A stretch of DNA of 64,000 bases from Verrucomicrobiaceae bacterium (GCA_016795465.1 JAEUHK010000112.1:1-64000), one strand, 5' to 3'; shown: positions 26,651 through 35,639, numbered from the stretch's first letter. A program made the numbers and translations. The notes: generated from the letters alone by a model not told the origin.

Positions 26651-27886
26651 ATGAGCGAAAATCCCCCCAACCCCGGCCGCTATGCGTGGACCATCGTCGT
26701 GCTGCTTTTCCCTGTGGCGCTGCTGAACTACCTCGACCGGCAGATGATCGCCTCGATGAAGGTCAGCGTGATGCAGGACATCACCAGCATCGGTAGCGAG
26801 ACAAACTGGGGCTACATGCTCGGGCAGTTCAAATGGGTGTACGCCTTTTTCAGCCCCATCGGCGGCTACATCGCGGATCGTTTCAGCCGCAAATACACCA
26901 TCACCGGCAGCCTCGTGGTGTGGTCGGCCATCACTTGGTACACCGGACAGGTGCAAAGCTACCAGGAACTGCTCTGGACACGCACCGCGATGGGCGTGAG
27001 CGAGGCATTCTACATCCCGGCGGCGCTGGCGATGATCGCAGACTATCACACGGGCGGGACCCGTTCGCGGGCGGTGGGCGTGCACCAGATGGGCATCTAC
27101 TGCGGCGTGATGATCGGCGGCTTCGCGGGCTTTGTGAACGAGTGGCCGGACTTTGGCTGGCGCGGTGCCTTTGATTACACTGGCCTCGCAGGCATCCTGT
27201 ATGCCGTGCCGTTGTTGATCCTTCTCAAGGATGCTCCACGTGTGGCGAGCACCGCCGATACGCGGCCCTCCGTGCTCACCGCAGGCAAGGAACTGCTCAC
27301 CAACAGCTCCTACCTCCTGCTCGTGCTCTACTTCACGCTGCCTGCTGTCGCCGCGTGGGTAGTGCGGGACTGGATGCCGGCCATCCTGCAAAAGGAATTC
27401 AACATCAGCCAGGGCATCGCGGGCATGTCCGCGTCCATTTACTGGCAGGCCGCGGCCATCGGCTCCGCGATCTTTGGCGGCTGGCTGGCGGACCGACGCA
27501 TGAAATCGACCCCGCGCGGCCGCATCCAGGTGAGCGCCCTCGGCATGATCCTCATCATCCCGGCGCTCTTCGGCGTGGGCAATGCGCCCGCGATGCACTC
27601 CTTCGGCCTCGCCATTGCCTCGCTCATCCTTTTTGGCATCGGCTGGGGCTTCTTTGACATCAACAACATGCCGATCCTCTCGCAGATCGCCCGCCCGCAT
27701 CTCCGCGCCACGGGCTACGGCATCATGAATTTCGTCAGCATGTTCAGCGGAGGTCTTGCCGATTGGGGATTTGGCAAGATGAACGATCTCAAAGTGCCGC
27801 TCAACGTGAGCTTCGGCGTGTTTGCCAGCCTTTGCATCGTGTCGGTCGTCATCGTGCTAATGATCCGGCCGAGGGAGGAAACGTGA
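26651..27886 (+). CDS. MFS transporter (anion:cation symporter-like)
   Basis: A 411-residue protein with about 12 hydrophobic segments. Signatures: LLNYLDRQMIASM in helix 1, the loop 2-3 motif GGYIADRFSRKY, and a second-half equivalent GGWLADRRMKSTPRG. This resembles the ACS family that imports sugar acids and related organic anions. The neighbouring divergent SGNH hydrolase supports a carbohydrate-derived substrate, but the substrate itself cannot be named. The start codon sits in the palindrome CGCTCATGAGCG. Confidence 0.88.
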   Translation: MSENPPNPGRYAWTIVVLLFPVALLNYLDRQMIASMKVSVMQDITSIGSETNWGYMLGQFKWVYAFFSPIGGYIADRFSRKYTITGSLVVWSAITWYTGQVQSYQELLWTRTAMGVSEAFYIPAALAMIADYHTGGTRSRAVGVHQMGIYCGVMIGGFAGFVNEWPDFGWRGAFDYTGLAGILYAVPLLILLKDAPRVASTADTRPSVLTAGKELLTNSSYLLLVLYFTLPAVAAWVVRDWMPAILQKEFNISQGIAGMSASIYWQAAAIGSAIFGGWLADRRMKSTPRGRIQVSALGMILIIPALFGVGNAPAMHSFGLAIASLILFGIGWGFFDINNMPILSQIARPHLRATGYGIMNFVSMFSGGLADWGFGKMNDLKVPLNVSFGVFASLCIVSVVIVLMIRPREET

Positions 27887-27986
27887 GCAGCACCTCGAAA
27901 CAGCCACTTGAAGATTTTTCAGTCTCGCCACGTTCAAGCCTCGCGCCCGCAAGGCCGCCTTTAACTCACCCCACCTCCACCACCCC

Positions 27987-28172
27987 ATGAAAACCCTCCT
28001 CACCCTCGCCACGCTCGCCTTTGCCTCCGCCACCTTCGCCGCCGAGAAGTGCCCCATCAGCGGCAAAGACGTGGATGAAAACGTCAAGAGCAAGACCGCC
28101 GACGGCAAAACGGTCTATTTCTGCTGCCCGAAGTGCAAAGTGAAATACGACAAGGCCAACAAGACCAAGTAA
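27987..28172 (+). CDS. small secreted YHS-like Cys protein
   Basis: A 61-residue protein with a signal peptide (MKTLLTLATLAFASATFA). The mature part of about 43 residues has three cysteines: CPISGKDVD near the start and FCCPKCK near the end, and a Lys-rich tail. This is the pattern of YHS-type domains, which bind metals or haem-like ligands. It may be a periplasmic metal-binding or redox protein. A strong terminator follows. Confidence 0.75.
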   Translation: MKTLLTLATLAFASATFAAEKCPISGKDVDENVKSKTADGKTVYFCCPKCKVKYDKANKTK

Positions 28173-28203
28173 TCGCGTCTCTTCTCCAACCTCTTTTTCT
28201 CCA

Positions 28204-28240
28204 CGCGGAGCCGTTCATCCCGGCTCCGCGTTTTTGTTTG
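28204..28240 (+). terminator. rho-independent terminator
   Basis: CGCGGAGCCG (28204-28213) and CGGCTCCGCG (28221-28230) form a perfect 10-bp stem with a 7-nt loop, followed directly by TTTTTG. It ends the small YHS-like gene. The rest of 28173-28400 shows nothing recognisable. Confidence 0.9.
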
Positions 28241-28400
28241 GTCACGAGTGGAGGATTAGATGCCGTCAGGTGATGCCTGAGCACACCCCATCCTGCTTCC
28301 CAAGGTCGATCATCGGCTCCCCGAGAGCGGAGAAAGCAGAAGGGGCGTTTGATTCGCTGCGCGGTTCGTCCGCGCACCTTCAGCTTCACATCCCACACCC

Positions 28401-28907
28401 ATGACTACCGAACATCGCATCATCCAACTGGTGGAAAAAAACTGCCACAAGATCGCCGAGCAGGCCGTCCGCCGCGTGCAGCAGGACCCCGAGACGCCGA
28501 ATTACAAATCGCTCGCCGATGACGAGCTAAGGGCACGTGCCCGCGATCTGCTGGCGAACCTCGGCCAGTGGCTGGAGCGGCAGGACGACGGCTTTCTGGA
28601 CCGTCGCTACGAGGAACTGGGCCGCGTGCGCCATCAGGACGGGTTCCCACTTCACGAGGTGGTTTACAAGCTGCACCTGCTCAAGCGAACCATCCTTGAT
28701 CACGCCCGTGAGCATCATCTGGAAATGAACGCCATGGAACTGTATGCCGAGCAGGAGTTCCTCCAAACCCTGGACATCTTCTTCGACCGCATCATTTACC
28801 GTGTGGTGAAAGGCTACAGCGAGCACGAAATGGCGAACCAGGCCGGATCGCGAGCCGCGCCCGCGCTGATGGTCAGCACCGCCGCACCGGGCAGACGGGC
28901 CGCGTAG
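28401..28907 (+). CDS. RsbRD N-terminal-domain-like protein
   Basis: A 168-residue, mostly helical protein without signal peptide. It starts MTTEHRIIQLVEKNCHKIAE and has AVRRVQQDPETPNYK, LANLGQWLERQ and GFPLHEVVYKLHLLKRTILDHARE. This resembles the N-terminal sensory domain of RsbR/RsbRD stressosome proteins (a non-haem globin-like fold), here without the usual C-terminal STAS domain. A regulatory or sensory role is likely but not shown. It is upstream of a DUF808 gene, with 112 nt between. Confidence 0.65.
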   Translation: MTTEHRIIQLVEKNCHKIAEQAVRRVQQDPETPNYKSLADDELRARARDLLANLGQWLERQDDGFLDRRYEELGRVRHQDGFPLHEVVYKLHLLKRTILDHAREHHLEMNAMELYAEQEFLQTLDIFFDRIIYRVVKGYSEHEMANQAGSRAAPALMVSTAAPGRRAA

Positions 28908-29019
28908 GCGTCGCGGAAGAATCAGCCGTTGCCTGAGTTGACCGTTGGTGGCTTCGCGAGCATGCCTAGCCGCCTCGCATGATCCATCTTTTCATTCTTC
29001 GCCGTCAAGGAGGCCGCGC

Positions 29020-29982
29020 ATGAGCTCCGGACTCATCGCTTTGCTCGATGACATCACTGCCTTGGCCAAAGTGGCCGCGTCATCGCTCGATGATGCGGGC
29101 GCGATGGCGGCGAAGGCTGGTGGAAAAGCCGCGGGCATCGTGATCGACGATGCCGCCGTGACACCGCGGTATGTCGTGGGTCTTTGTGCCGAACGAGAGC
29201 TGCCCATCATCGCGAAGATCGCCAAAGGCTCACTGAAGAACAAGATGCTGATCCTGCTGCCGGGGGCGCTGGGGCTCAGTTTGGTCGCGCCGTGGGTCAT
29301 CACGCCGCTGCTGATGGCTGGCGGGGCGTTTTTGTGCCTGGAGGGCTATCACAAGGTGCTGCACCTCGTCCGTCCGGGTCATCACGAGGAGAAGGGAGAT
29401 GCTTCGACGGCGACCACGGCGGCGGAATTGGAGAACGAGCGCGTTTCGAGCGCCATCCGCACGGATTTCATCCTCTCGGCGGAGATCATGGCCATCACGC
29501 TCGCGGCGGTGTCCACCTCGCCGCTATGGATGCAGGCGTTTGTGCTCGCGGTGGTCGGTCTGGGCATGACGCTGCTGGTTTACGGCGTGGTGGCGCTCAT
29601 CGTGAAGGCGGATGACGCCGGTGTCGCGCTCGCACGCTCCGGAGCGGGATCGGTGCGCGTGCTCGGGCGCGCCATCGTGACGGGGATGCCGGTGTTTTTG
29701 AAGGTGCTCAGCTTTGTCGGCATGATCGCCATGCTGTGGGTCGGCGGTGGCATTCTCGTGCATGGTTTGCATGAGATGGGTGTGCATGGGCCGGAGAAAG
29801 CCGTGCATCATGCCGCGGAAGCCTTCGCTTCGCTGCTGCCATCGCTGCATGGCCTGCTCGCTTGGCTCGGCCAGGCTGGGATCGCGGCGGTGCTCGGTGT
29901 GATCGTCGGCGCGATCGTCGATCCGCTGGTGAAACACGTGCTGGCGCCGCTTTGGGCACGTTTTCGGGCGAAGAAGGCCTGA
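29020..29982 (+). CDS. DUF808 family membrane protein
   Basis: A 320-residue protein from ATG 29020, preceded by an ideal AAGGAGG (29007-29013). The start SSGLIALLDDITALAKVAAS is the DUF808/YedI signature, followed by RELPIIAKIAKGSLKNKM. Several membrane helices are visible (LILLPGALGLSLVAPWVITPLL, FVLAVVGLGMTLLVYGVVALIV, VLSFVGMIAMLWVGGGILV and one near the C-terminus). Its role is unknown, probably in the inner membrane. Element D begins 20 nt after the stop. Confidence 0.9.
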   Translation: MSSGLIALLDDITALAKVAASSLDDAGAMAAKAGGKAAGIVIDDAAVTPRYVVGLCAERELPIIAKIAKGSLKNKMLILLPGALGLSLVAPWVITPLLMAGGAFLCLEGYHKVLHLVRPGHHEEKGDASTATTAAELENERVSSAIRTDFILSAEIMAITLAAVSTSPLWMQAFVLAVVGLGMTLLVYGVVALIVKADDAGVALARSGAGSVRVLGRAIVTGMPVFLKVLSFVGMIAMLWVGGGILVHGLHEMGVHGPEKAVHHAAEAFASLLPSLHGLLAWLGQAGIAAVLGVIVGAIVDPLVKHVLAPLWARFRAKKA

Positions 29983-30002
29983 GGCTGAAAAGACGGAATT
30001 GG

Positions 30003-30065
30003 GTACGTTGTTCACGCTTCAGCGTGTTCCCAGCGCCCTGACACGCTAAAGCGTGAACAACGTAC
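30003..30065. repeat. nested-palindrome repeat element D
   Basis: The 25-nt arms 30003-30027 and 30041-30065 match at 24 of 25 positions; the loop is 13 nt. Each arm contains its own palindrome, CACGCT-TC-AGCGTG on the left and CACGCTAAAGCGTG on the right. The outer part GTACGTTGTT is unlike elements A and E, but the inner GCTTCAGC / GCTAAAGC core is shared. It lies between convergent genes and may act as a terminator. The rest of 29983-30264 has only an imperfect hairpin around 30170-30215. Confidence 0.8.
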
Positions 30066-30264
30066 TCAGACGCTTTCCGTGGTTGTTGGGAGCTTTGGAT
30101 CACCCGACAGGCCGTTCCACTGCGTCAACGCATGAGAACGTGTCCTCCACTCGACTTCGCGAAGAGGCGGGTAGGGGGAAGAATGGCTTTCTGAATTCTT
30201 CTACCCCCATTCTACTGCCTATTGGTTCGGGTTTCGGGAAGCAAGCCTCCGCCGCACCGTCCAC

Positions 30265-30474
30265 CTAATGAGGCACCAGCCTGCAGTCGCCGATGCATTC
30301 GCCCGAGGCACGCAGGATCACCGTCCAGAGCCCATGATCGTGTTCGGCATAATGCTGCTGATTCCAAGCCACCCAGCGCTGCATCCGCACCTCATCAAAC
30401 GGCGCCGGATAAAACCGCATGACCTCCGCGCCCCCGAAAACGCGCAACAGCGCCGGAACGTCGTCCGGGGTCAT
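30265..30474 (-). pseudogene. truncated GNAT acetyltransferase
   Basis: 69 residues (MTPDDVPALLRVFG, EVMRFYPAPF, HGLWTVILRASGECIGDCRL) match the first third of RimJ/RimL-type acetyltransferases, which run to about 170-180 residues. The frame stops right after GDCRLVPH, before the acetyl-CoA-binding region, so the protein cannot be active. Codons for HLRR continue upstream of the ATG before an in-frame stop, so the N-terminus may be disturbed too. The fragment marks the edge of the AT-richer stretch to its right. Confidence 0.75.
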
Positions 30475-30556
30475 CCGGCGCAGGTGTAGGCGTGGGGGTG
30501 ATGAGAAAGGTGTTCACTATACAATTTGATTCGATTTGTCTGTCCTCTGCATGCCT

Positions 30557-31183
30557 CTAGGACCCACTTCGTGACCTTCCTATGTGAGCGCGGTCTAGCC
30601 CGTCTGACGGCACGAGCGAATCCAGTTCCATTTCATACAAAGACTCCAACGTATACTTTTGAAGAATGATAGCCGGTAAGCGGGCTGATTCTTTAGCCAT
30701 CTCTGCCTCTATCCAAAGTACAGCTTTTGAGCAAATTGAAGAAATCTGAAGATAATCATCATGTGACAGAGTCATTAAGCGGCTCTGGGCGATGTTGACT
30801 TCATTTATGCGCCTCCCTCCTCTAGACTCTGGATTCAGCCAAACATAGACTTGGTGGTTCTCCATGCGGTTAACTGAATGAGCCGTGAACTTCGACCTCG
30901 TATGCAATATACTCTGATGAAGTGCGACTTCCTCAAGTTGGAGGCTTTCAACAAAACGTTCTATCCGACAGCGAACTCCACCAATGAAAGGGCGTGCATA
31001 CACAATTGGTATTGCAGTAGCCAATCCATCCAGCAGAACAGGTCCAAGCGTCATGGACCGTAATGCTTCAGCTATCTGTTCGCACATGTCCCGACAGCGA
31101 CAGAAATCTGTTCGTATGCTTGTTAAGTCTGCTAAACGCTGAGCCTCAGCGAGTGGAATTGAAATTGGTTTGATGTCAGCCAT
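30557..31183 (-). CDS. hypothetical protein in AT-richer island
   Basis: A 208-residue soluble protein, no signal peptide or membrane segment. It has a Cys-containing patch (RTDFCRCRDMCEQI) in a helical N-terminal third and a later helical part (DDYLQISSICSKAVLWIEAEMAKESAR). I recognise no family. Base composition is visibly lower in G+C than the surroundings and codon use differs, which suggests recent acquisition together with the next gene, 43 nt away on the same strand. Confidence 0.6.
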   Translation of the reverse strand: MADIKPISIPLAEAQRLADLTSIRTDFCRCRDMCEQIAEALRSMTLGPVLLDGLATAIPIVYARPFIGGVRCRIERFVESLQLEEVALHQSILHTRSKFTAHSVNRMENHQVYVWLNPESRGGRRINEVNIAQSRLMTLSHDDYLQISSICSKAVLWIEAEMAKESARLPAIILQKYTLESLYEMELDSLVPSDGLDRAHIGRSRSGS

Positions 31184-31226
31184 CGGGTGCTTCTCAAGCT
31201 ACAGAATGCGTTACGTGAAGAATCTC

Positions 31227-31841
31227 TTAATTTGAGGGTTGAACTGGCTCTCGAAGCTTGTGAACTCTTCGTTTCACTGATGCGGAAAACTTCACTGCAT
31301 CTTCCCACTGATAAACATCTTCCGACTCTGGGAACTTCAAAACAAACGCTTTCAGGTAGGGTGTCGTGGTTGGATCGTTGGACGAAAAGTAGAATTGTTC
31401 ACCGGCGTAAACAGGACGCTCTGAAGTAAAAAAGATGCCCAACTGTTTTCGAGTAATTATTGGCTGCGTCATCAGATCAAGCTTTCTCAAGTCAATCACC
31501 TGCTTGCTGTGTAAGTCTTCAAATTCTTTTCCTGGTCGCTTGCTCCAAATAAAAAGGTTGTGACCGATAACCCAGTAGTTGAGCCAGATTGAATAGGGCT
31601 TTCCTTCGGCATAAAAAGAACTGCCGATTTGATGGTCCATGACGAATCCGGGCTGATACTTCACATGAACATCGTAGCCCAGATCGTAGTTTGCTGTGGT
31701 CCAATCTTTGATCTCAGACCAAGTGAGAGACTCGATTGCGGCTGTTGTGTTTTGCTCTGAGGATTTCTCGGTCATGGCTAATTGGATTGAGCGTGGAGAG
31801 TCGTGCAAGTGACCGACTCGATGCCAGTTTGAGTCAGCCAT
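31227..31841 (-). CDS. hypothetical protein in AT-richer island
   Basis: A 204-residue soluble protein; an alternative start at 31775 (MTEKSSEQN) would shorten it by 22 residues. It is rich in aromatic residues (YDLGYDVHVKYQPGF, YSIWLNYWVIGHNLFIW, EQFYFSSNDPTTTPYLKAF) with no recognisable motif. It shares the low G+C and codon use of the neighbouring unknown gene. The pair may be a small acquired module, but nothing in the sequence shows a defence or toxin function. Confidence 0.6.
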   Translation of the reverse strand: MADSNWHRVGHLHDSPRSIQLAMTEKSSEQNTTAAIESLTWSEIKDWTTANYDLGYDVHVKYQPGFVMDHQIGSSFYAEGKPYSIWLNYWVIGHNLFIWSKRPGKEFEDLHSKQVIDLRKLDLMTQPIITRKQLGIFFTSERPVYAGEQFYFSSNDPTTTPYLKAFVLKFPESEDVYQWEDAVKFSASVKRRVHKLREPVQPSN

Positions 31842-31860
31842 GCTGAAAAGAAGTCACGCC

Positions 31861-33822
31861 TCACCTCACCTGATACGCCTCCACCTCGCTGGTGAAGGCG
31901 AAGGTGTTCGGGAAATTGCCCGCCATCTGCGCGTGGTGGTCGAGGTAGGTGAGGCGGATGTATTGGGCCTCGGTGTCGGGGAAGGAAATCGAGGCGCGGG
32001 TGGCTTTGGCGAGGGGGAAGACGTGCTTACCAATTTCGCGGAAGGTTTGGCCATCGGTGCTGACGGAGATGGCGACGGTTTTGGTGGAACCGATCTCGGG
32101 CGCGCCGACGAGGATCAAATTCAGCGTGCGCGGCTGCTTGAGGTCGATGGTGACGTGCTTCGGGAATTTTTCCGTGTTGCTGGTGGCGTAGCAGTTCGGC
32201 GCGAAGGAGGCCCAGGAGCCGTCGGTGAGGCCAAAGTCCCAGCCGTAGGTGTTTTTGTCGCTGCTGGTCCAGGCGCAGCCTTTGGCGAAGTTGTCGCCGA
32301 GGTCGGTATCGACGGGCCAGTGGGTATGGAAGGCGGTGGCGGGCAGGCCGTCGGCATTCATGAGGTTGGCGATGGCGAGCTTGCTCCACGCGAAGCGCGC
32401 ACGACGCGGCTGCGGGACCTTCGCGGAGGTGAGCACGACGCTGTCGCCGTCGATCCTGGCCTCGGCGGGCTGGAAAAGGCCATCGCGGCCGGCGATCTCG
32501 AAATGCGTGAGCGCTTTGCCATCGCGTGCGGCGAGTCCGCCGGTGGCGTGGTCGAACTTCACGCGGATGGCGGTGCCTTCGATGCTGTGGCTGGCGTAGA
32601 GCGGCCCGTTCGGGTCGATCTCGCTGCGGCCATAGGTTTGACTCAAAGCCCAGAGCGAGAGACGGCGGGCGACTTCCTTTTTCTTCGCGGGATGAATGTC
32701 TCCGACCTCGCCGATGTCGCTGATGGCGGCCATGCCGGTGTGTGGGATTTTCAGGCACTCGCGTTGCGCCTGCCAGAACTGCGCGAGGATCTCCGGCTCC
32801 TCGTTGCCATAATGAAACGGGGCGATCTGCACGAAGTAGAACGGCAGCTCCGGCTGCTGGAAGACACTGCGCCACGAGGCGAGCAGGGCCTTTTTCTTGT
32901 CGGTGTAAACGAAGCCTTCGTTGTGGTTCGACTCGCCCTGATACCAGATGGCGCCGCGGAGGGCGAAGGGCACGAGCGGATGGATCATGGCATGGTAGAG
33001 CGCGGTGGGCGTGCCGGCACCGGCGGCGAGTGATGGCGGCTGGCCGGGCATCGCGGGCACGGGCTGTTTTTTCTCCAGCGCGGTCTTCACGGCCTGCTGC
33101 CACTGCGTGACGGCGGCGAGGTGCTTTTCATGCGCGGTGCGATACGCGTCACTGCCCGGCAGCTTCGCGCGGACATCAGCGACGAAGTCCTTCAGCTCCG
33201 GCACGGCGTCAAAGCCCTCGATGCTGGTCCACGGCTCGATGCGCGTGCCGCCCCAGGCGCTCTGAATGATGCCGACGGGCACTTTGAGCTCCTCGTGCAG
33301 CCGCAGGCCGAAGTAGTAACCGACGGCGGAAAAGCTCGCCGCGCTCTCCGGCGAGCTGCGGGCCCATTTCGCGGGCACATCGTCCTGCGGCGTGAGCGCG
33401 GTGGTTTTCGGCACCTCGATGAGTCGGAGGTTCGGATGCGTGGTGTTCGGGATGTCGGCCTGCGAGTCGGGCTTCATCTGCATTTCCCACTCCATGTTCG
33501 ACTGGCCGGAGGCGAGCCACACTTCGCCGATCAGCACGTCCTGCACGCTCACATTGCCCGCCTTCAGCACCTGTGGCTCCGCATTCGCGGGCATGGGATC
33601 GAGCTTCACCATCCATTTGCCGCCCGCATCGGCCTTCGCGGTCTTCTTTTGCCCTGCGAACTCGACCACGACCTCCTCGCCGGGCGCGGCCTTGCCCCAA
33701 ACCGGCACCGCTTTGTCCCGCTGCAGCACCATGTGGTCGGTGAAGATGGAAGGCAGGCGGACTTCGGCGAATGACGAATGCAGAAGGACGAAGGAGGAAA
33801 GGAAGACGGCGAGCGGTTTCAT
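31861..33822 (-). CDS. secreted sialate O-acetylesterase with C-terminal F5/8-type domain
   Basis: A 653-residue protein from ATG 33822 with signal peptide MKPLAVFLSSFVLLHSSFA. The SASA/DUF303 esterase region shows the nucleophile block WLASGQSNMEWEM, IIQSAWGGTRIEPW, GAIWYQGESN and the Asp/His block DIGEVGDIHPAKK. Residues from about 500 form a galactose-binding/F5/8C-like domain (HVTIDLKQPRTLN, AQYIRLTYLD). It removes O-acetyl groups from sialic acids or other sugars, probably in the periplasm, and complements the sialidase at 3618-4775. The hydrophobic core of its signal peptide is encoded by a degenerate heptamer array. Confidence 0.9.
   Translation of the reverse strand: MKPLAVFLSSFVLLHSSFAEVRLPSIFTDHMVLQRDKAVPVWGKAAPGEEVVVEFAGQKKTAKADAGGKWMVKLDPMPANAEPQVLKAGNVSVQDVLIGEVWLASGQSNMEWEMQMKPDSQADIPNTTHPNLRLIEVPKTTALTPQDDVPAKWARSSPESAASFSAVGYYFGLRLHEELKVPVGIIQSAWGGTRIEPWTSIEGFDAVPELKDFVADVRAKLPGSDAYRTAHEKHLAAVTQWQQAVKTALEKKQPVPAMPGQPPSLAAGAGTPTALYHAMIHPLVPFALRGAIWYQGESNHNEGFVYTDKKKALLASWRSVFQQPELPFYFVQIAPFHYGNEEPEILAQFWQAQRECLKIPHTGMAAISDIGEVGDIHPAKKKEVARRLSLWALSQTYGRSEIDPNGPLYASHSIEGTAIRVKFDHATGGLAARDGKALTHFEIAGRDGLFQPAEARIDGDSVVLTSAKVPQPRRARFAWSKLAIANLMNADGLPATAFHTHWPVDTDLGDNFAKGCAWTSSDKNTYGWDFGLTDGSWASFAPNCYATSNTEKFPKHVTIDLKQPRTLNLILVGAPEIGSTKTVAISVSTDGQTFREIGKHVFPLAKATRASISFPDTEAQYIRLTYLDHHAQMAGNFPNTFAFTSEVEAYQVR
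33768..33802. repeat. degenerate 7-bp tandem array 3 (in a signal-peptide coding region)
   Basis: Five 7-nt units with GAA at the same place: CGAATGA, CGAATGC, AGAAGGA, CGAAGGA, GGAAAGG. On the minus strand they encode Leu/Ser/Phe/His residues of the acetylesterase signal peptide, repeating about every seven residues. Confidence 0.5.
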
Positions 33823-33927
33823 GGTGGCTGCTGCTGATACCATGAGGCGGGAGAGCGAGACAAGCCTTGTGAATGAAAACTCGTTTGCTTCGCGGCATGC
33901 CTTGCCATCATGGGCGGACTCTCACCC

Positions 33928-35544
33928 ATGACCTCAGACATCGCCTCCGTAGCCAACTCTCTCGGCATCTCGCCGGATCACCTCAGCTTCTACGGTCGCG
34001 ACAAGGCAAAGATCAGCCTCGATGCACTGAAGACCGGCCAGAAGAAGGGCAAGCTCATCCTCGTGTCCGCCATCACACCGACGCCTGCCGGCGAAGGCAA
34101 GACCACGGTCTCCATCGGTCTCTCGCAGGGTTTGAAGAAAATCGGCCAGAGTGTGGCTCTCGCGCTGCGCCAGCCCTCGATGGGGCCGGTGTTCGGTCGC
34201 AAAGGCGGCGCGACGGGTGGTGGCAAAAGCACCGTGCAGCCCGCGCAGTCGATCAACCTGCACTTCACCGGTGACTTCCACGCCATCACGAGCGCGAACA
34301 ACCTGCTCTCCTCCGTCATCGACAACGAGCTCTTCAACGGCACCTGCCGCCTGAAGCCGGAAGGCGTGCTGTGGAAGCGTGTGATGGACATGAACGACCG
34401 CGCCCTGCGCCACATGCGCACGAGCGCCGGCAAGCCCACCGAACGCGCGACGGGCTTTGACATCACCGCCGCCTCGGAGGTGATGGCCATCCTCTGCCTC
34501 AGTGAATCGCTCGCAGATCTGCGTGCACGACTCGAACGCATCGTGGTCGGCTTCACGCCGGAGGGCGAACCGGTCTTCGCCAAGGAATTCCGCGTCACCG
34601 GAGCGCTGCTCGCCCTGCTGCGCGATGCCTTGAGCCCGAATCTCGTGCAAAGCGTCGAAGGCGTGCCTGCCTTCTTGCATGGCGGCCCGTTTGCGAACAT
34701 CGCGCATGGCTGCAACAGCGTGCTCGCCACGCGGATGGCGCTGGCGCATGCCGATTTCGCCGTCACGGAGGCCGGATTCGCCTTCGACCTCGGCGGGGAG
34801 AAGTTCATGCACATCAAGTGCCGCCAGAGCGGCCTCGCGCCGGAGGCCATCGTCATCGTCGCCACCGTGCGGGCACTGAAAATGCACGGCGGAGCCGCAT
34901 TGGACCAGCTCACGCAAACGGACACCGCCGCGCTCTCGCGAGGTCTCGACAACCTCGCCGCGCATCTCGACAGCGCCGCGAAGTTCCAACGCCCCGTCAT
35001 CGTGGCGATCAACCAGTTCACCAATGACCACCCGGACGAGCTCGCGCTCGTGCATGAGTTCTGCCAAGCCCGCGGCGTGCCCTGCGCCACCGCGAATGTC
35101 TTTGGTGAAGGCGGCGACGGTGCCGTGAAGCTCGCCGAAACGGTGCTCGCGGCTTTGCCAAACGAATCGAAGCCGCTGCCGATGCTCTACGATGCCGCCG
35201 AGCCGGTGGAGAAGAAGCTTCACGCCATCGCCACGCAGATCTATGGCGGCGACGGCGTGCAACTCACCGATGAAGCGAAAGCGAAGCTGGCTTTGTTCGC
35301 TCGCAGCGGTTTTGACAAGCTGCCGCTCTGCATGGCGAAGACGCAGGAAAGCCTCTCCGACGATGCGAAGAAGCGCGGCCGCCCCAGCGGCTTCACCATC
35401 ACTGTGCGCGATTTCGAGATCAGCAACGGCGCCGGCTTCCTCGTGGCCCTCACCGGCACGATGATGCGCATGCCCGCTTTGCCAAAGGTGCCGTCTGCGG
35501 AACGCATCCAGGTGAGTGAGAGCGGGGAGATCAGCGGGATCTGA
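33928..35544 (+). CDS. fhs: formate--tetrahydrofolate ligase
   Basis: A 538-residue enzyme (ATG 33928; 33910 is an alternative start). It joins formate to tetrahydrofolate with ATP to give 10-formyl-THF in one-carbon metabolism. The ATP-binding P-loop is TPTPAGEGKTT at about 50-60, followed by RQPSMGPVFGRKGGATGGG and FTGDFHAITSANNLL, all hallmarks of the family. The mid-region FANIAHGCNSVLATRMAL and the C-terminal GFTITVRDFEIS are intact, and length is close to the usual about 555. Its stop is 5 nt before heptamer array 4. Confidence 0.97.
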   Translation: MTSDIASVANSLGISPDHLSFYGRDKAKISLDALKTGQKKGKLILVSAITPTPAGEGKTTVSIGLSQGLKKIGQSVALALRQPSMGPVFGRKGGATGGGKSTVQPAQSINLHFTGDFHAITSANNLLSSVIDNELFNGTCRLKPEGVLWKRVMDMNDRALRHMRTSAGKPTERATGFDITAASEVMAILCLSESLADLRARLERIVVGFTPEGEPVFAKEFRVTGALLALLRDALSPNLVQSVEGVPAFLHGGPFANIAHGCNSVLATRMALAHADFAVTEAGFAFDLGGEKFMHIKCRQSGLAPEAIVIVATVRALKMHGGAALDQLTQTDTAALSRGLDNLAAHLDSAAKFQRPVIVAINQFTNDHPDELALVHEFCQARGVPCATANVFGEGGDGAVKLAETVLAALPNESKPLPMLYDAAEPVEKKLHAIATQIYGGDGVQLTDEAKAKLALFARSGFDKLPLCMAKTQESLSDDAKKRGRPSGFTITVRDFEISNGAGFLVALTGTMMRMPALPKVPSAERIQVSESGEISGI

Positions 35545-35549
35545 GGAGG

Positions 35550-35639
35550 ATGATGCGTGATTCGTGATGCGTGAGTCACGTTCGATGCCTTTTTTCAGAT
35601 TCACGCATCACGCATCACGCATCACTCGTCACGCCTCAC
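35550..35639. repeat. inverted degenerate 7-bp arrays 4 between convergent genes
   Basis: Four units of GTGATGC type (35550-35577) face six units of GCATCAC type (35598-35639), giving a long imperfect hairpin whose loop includes TTTTTT. The stop codon of the minus-strand small gene (35636-35638) lies inside the last unit and the fhs stop is 5 nt before the first. It probably also acts as a two-way terminator. Confidence 0.7.

Noticed and set aside
30170..30215. Imperfect hairpin with GGGGGAAGAAT and ATTCTTCTACCCCC
   Set aside because: The arms match only with gaps and lack the inner palindromes of elements A-F, so it is not listed as a family member; it may be a decayed repeat.
30557..31841. 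Possible defence or toxin-antitoxin system in the AT-richer island
   Set aside because: Neither protein shows a nuclease, helicase, NTPase, toxin or antitoxin motif, so a defence role would be guesswork.
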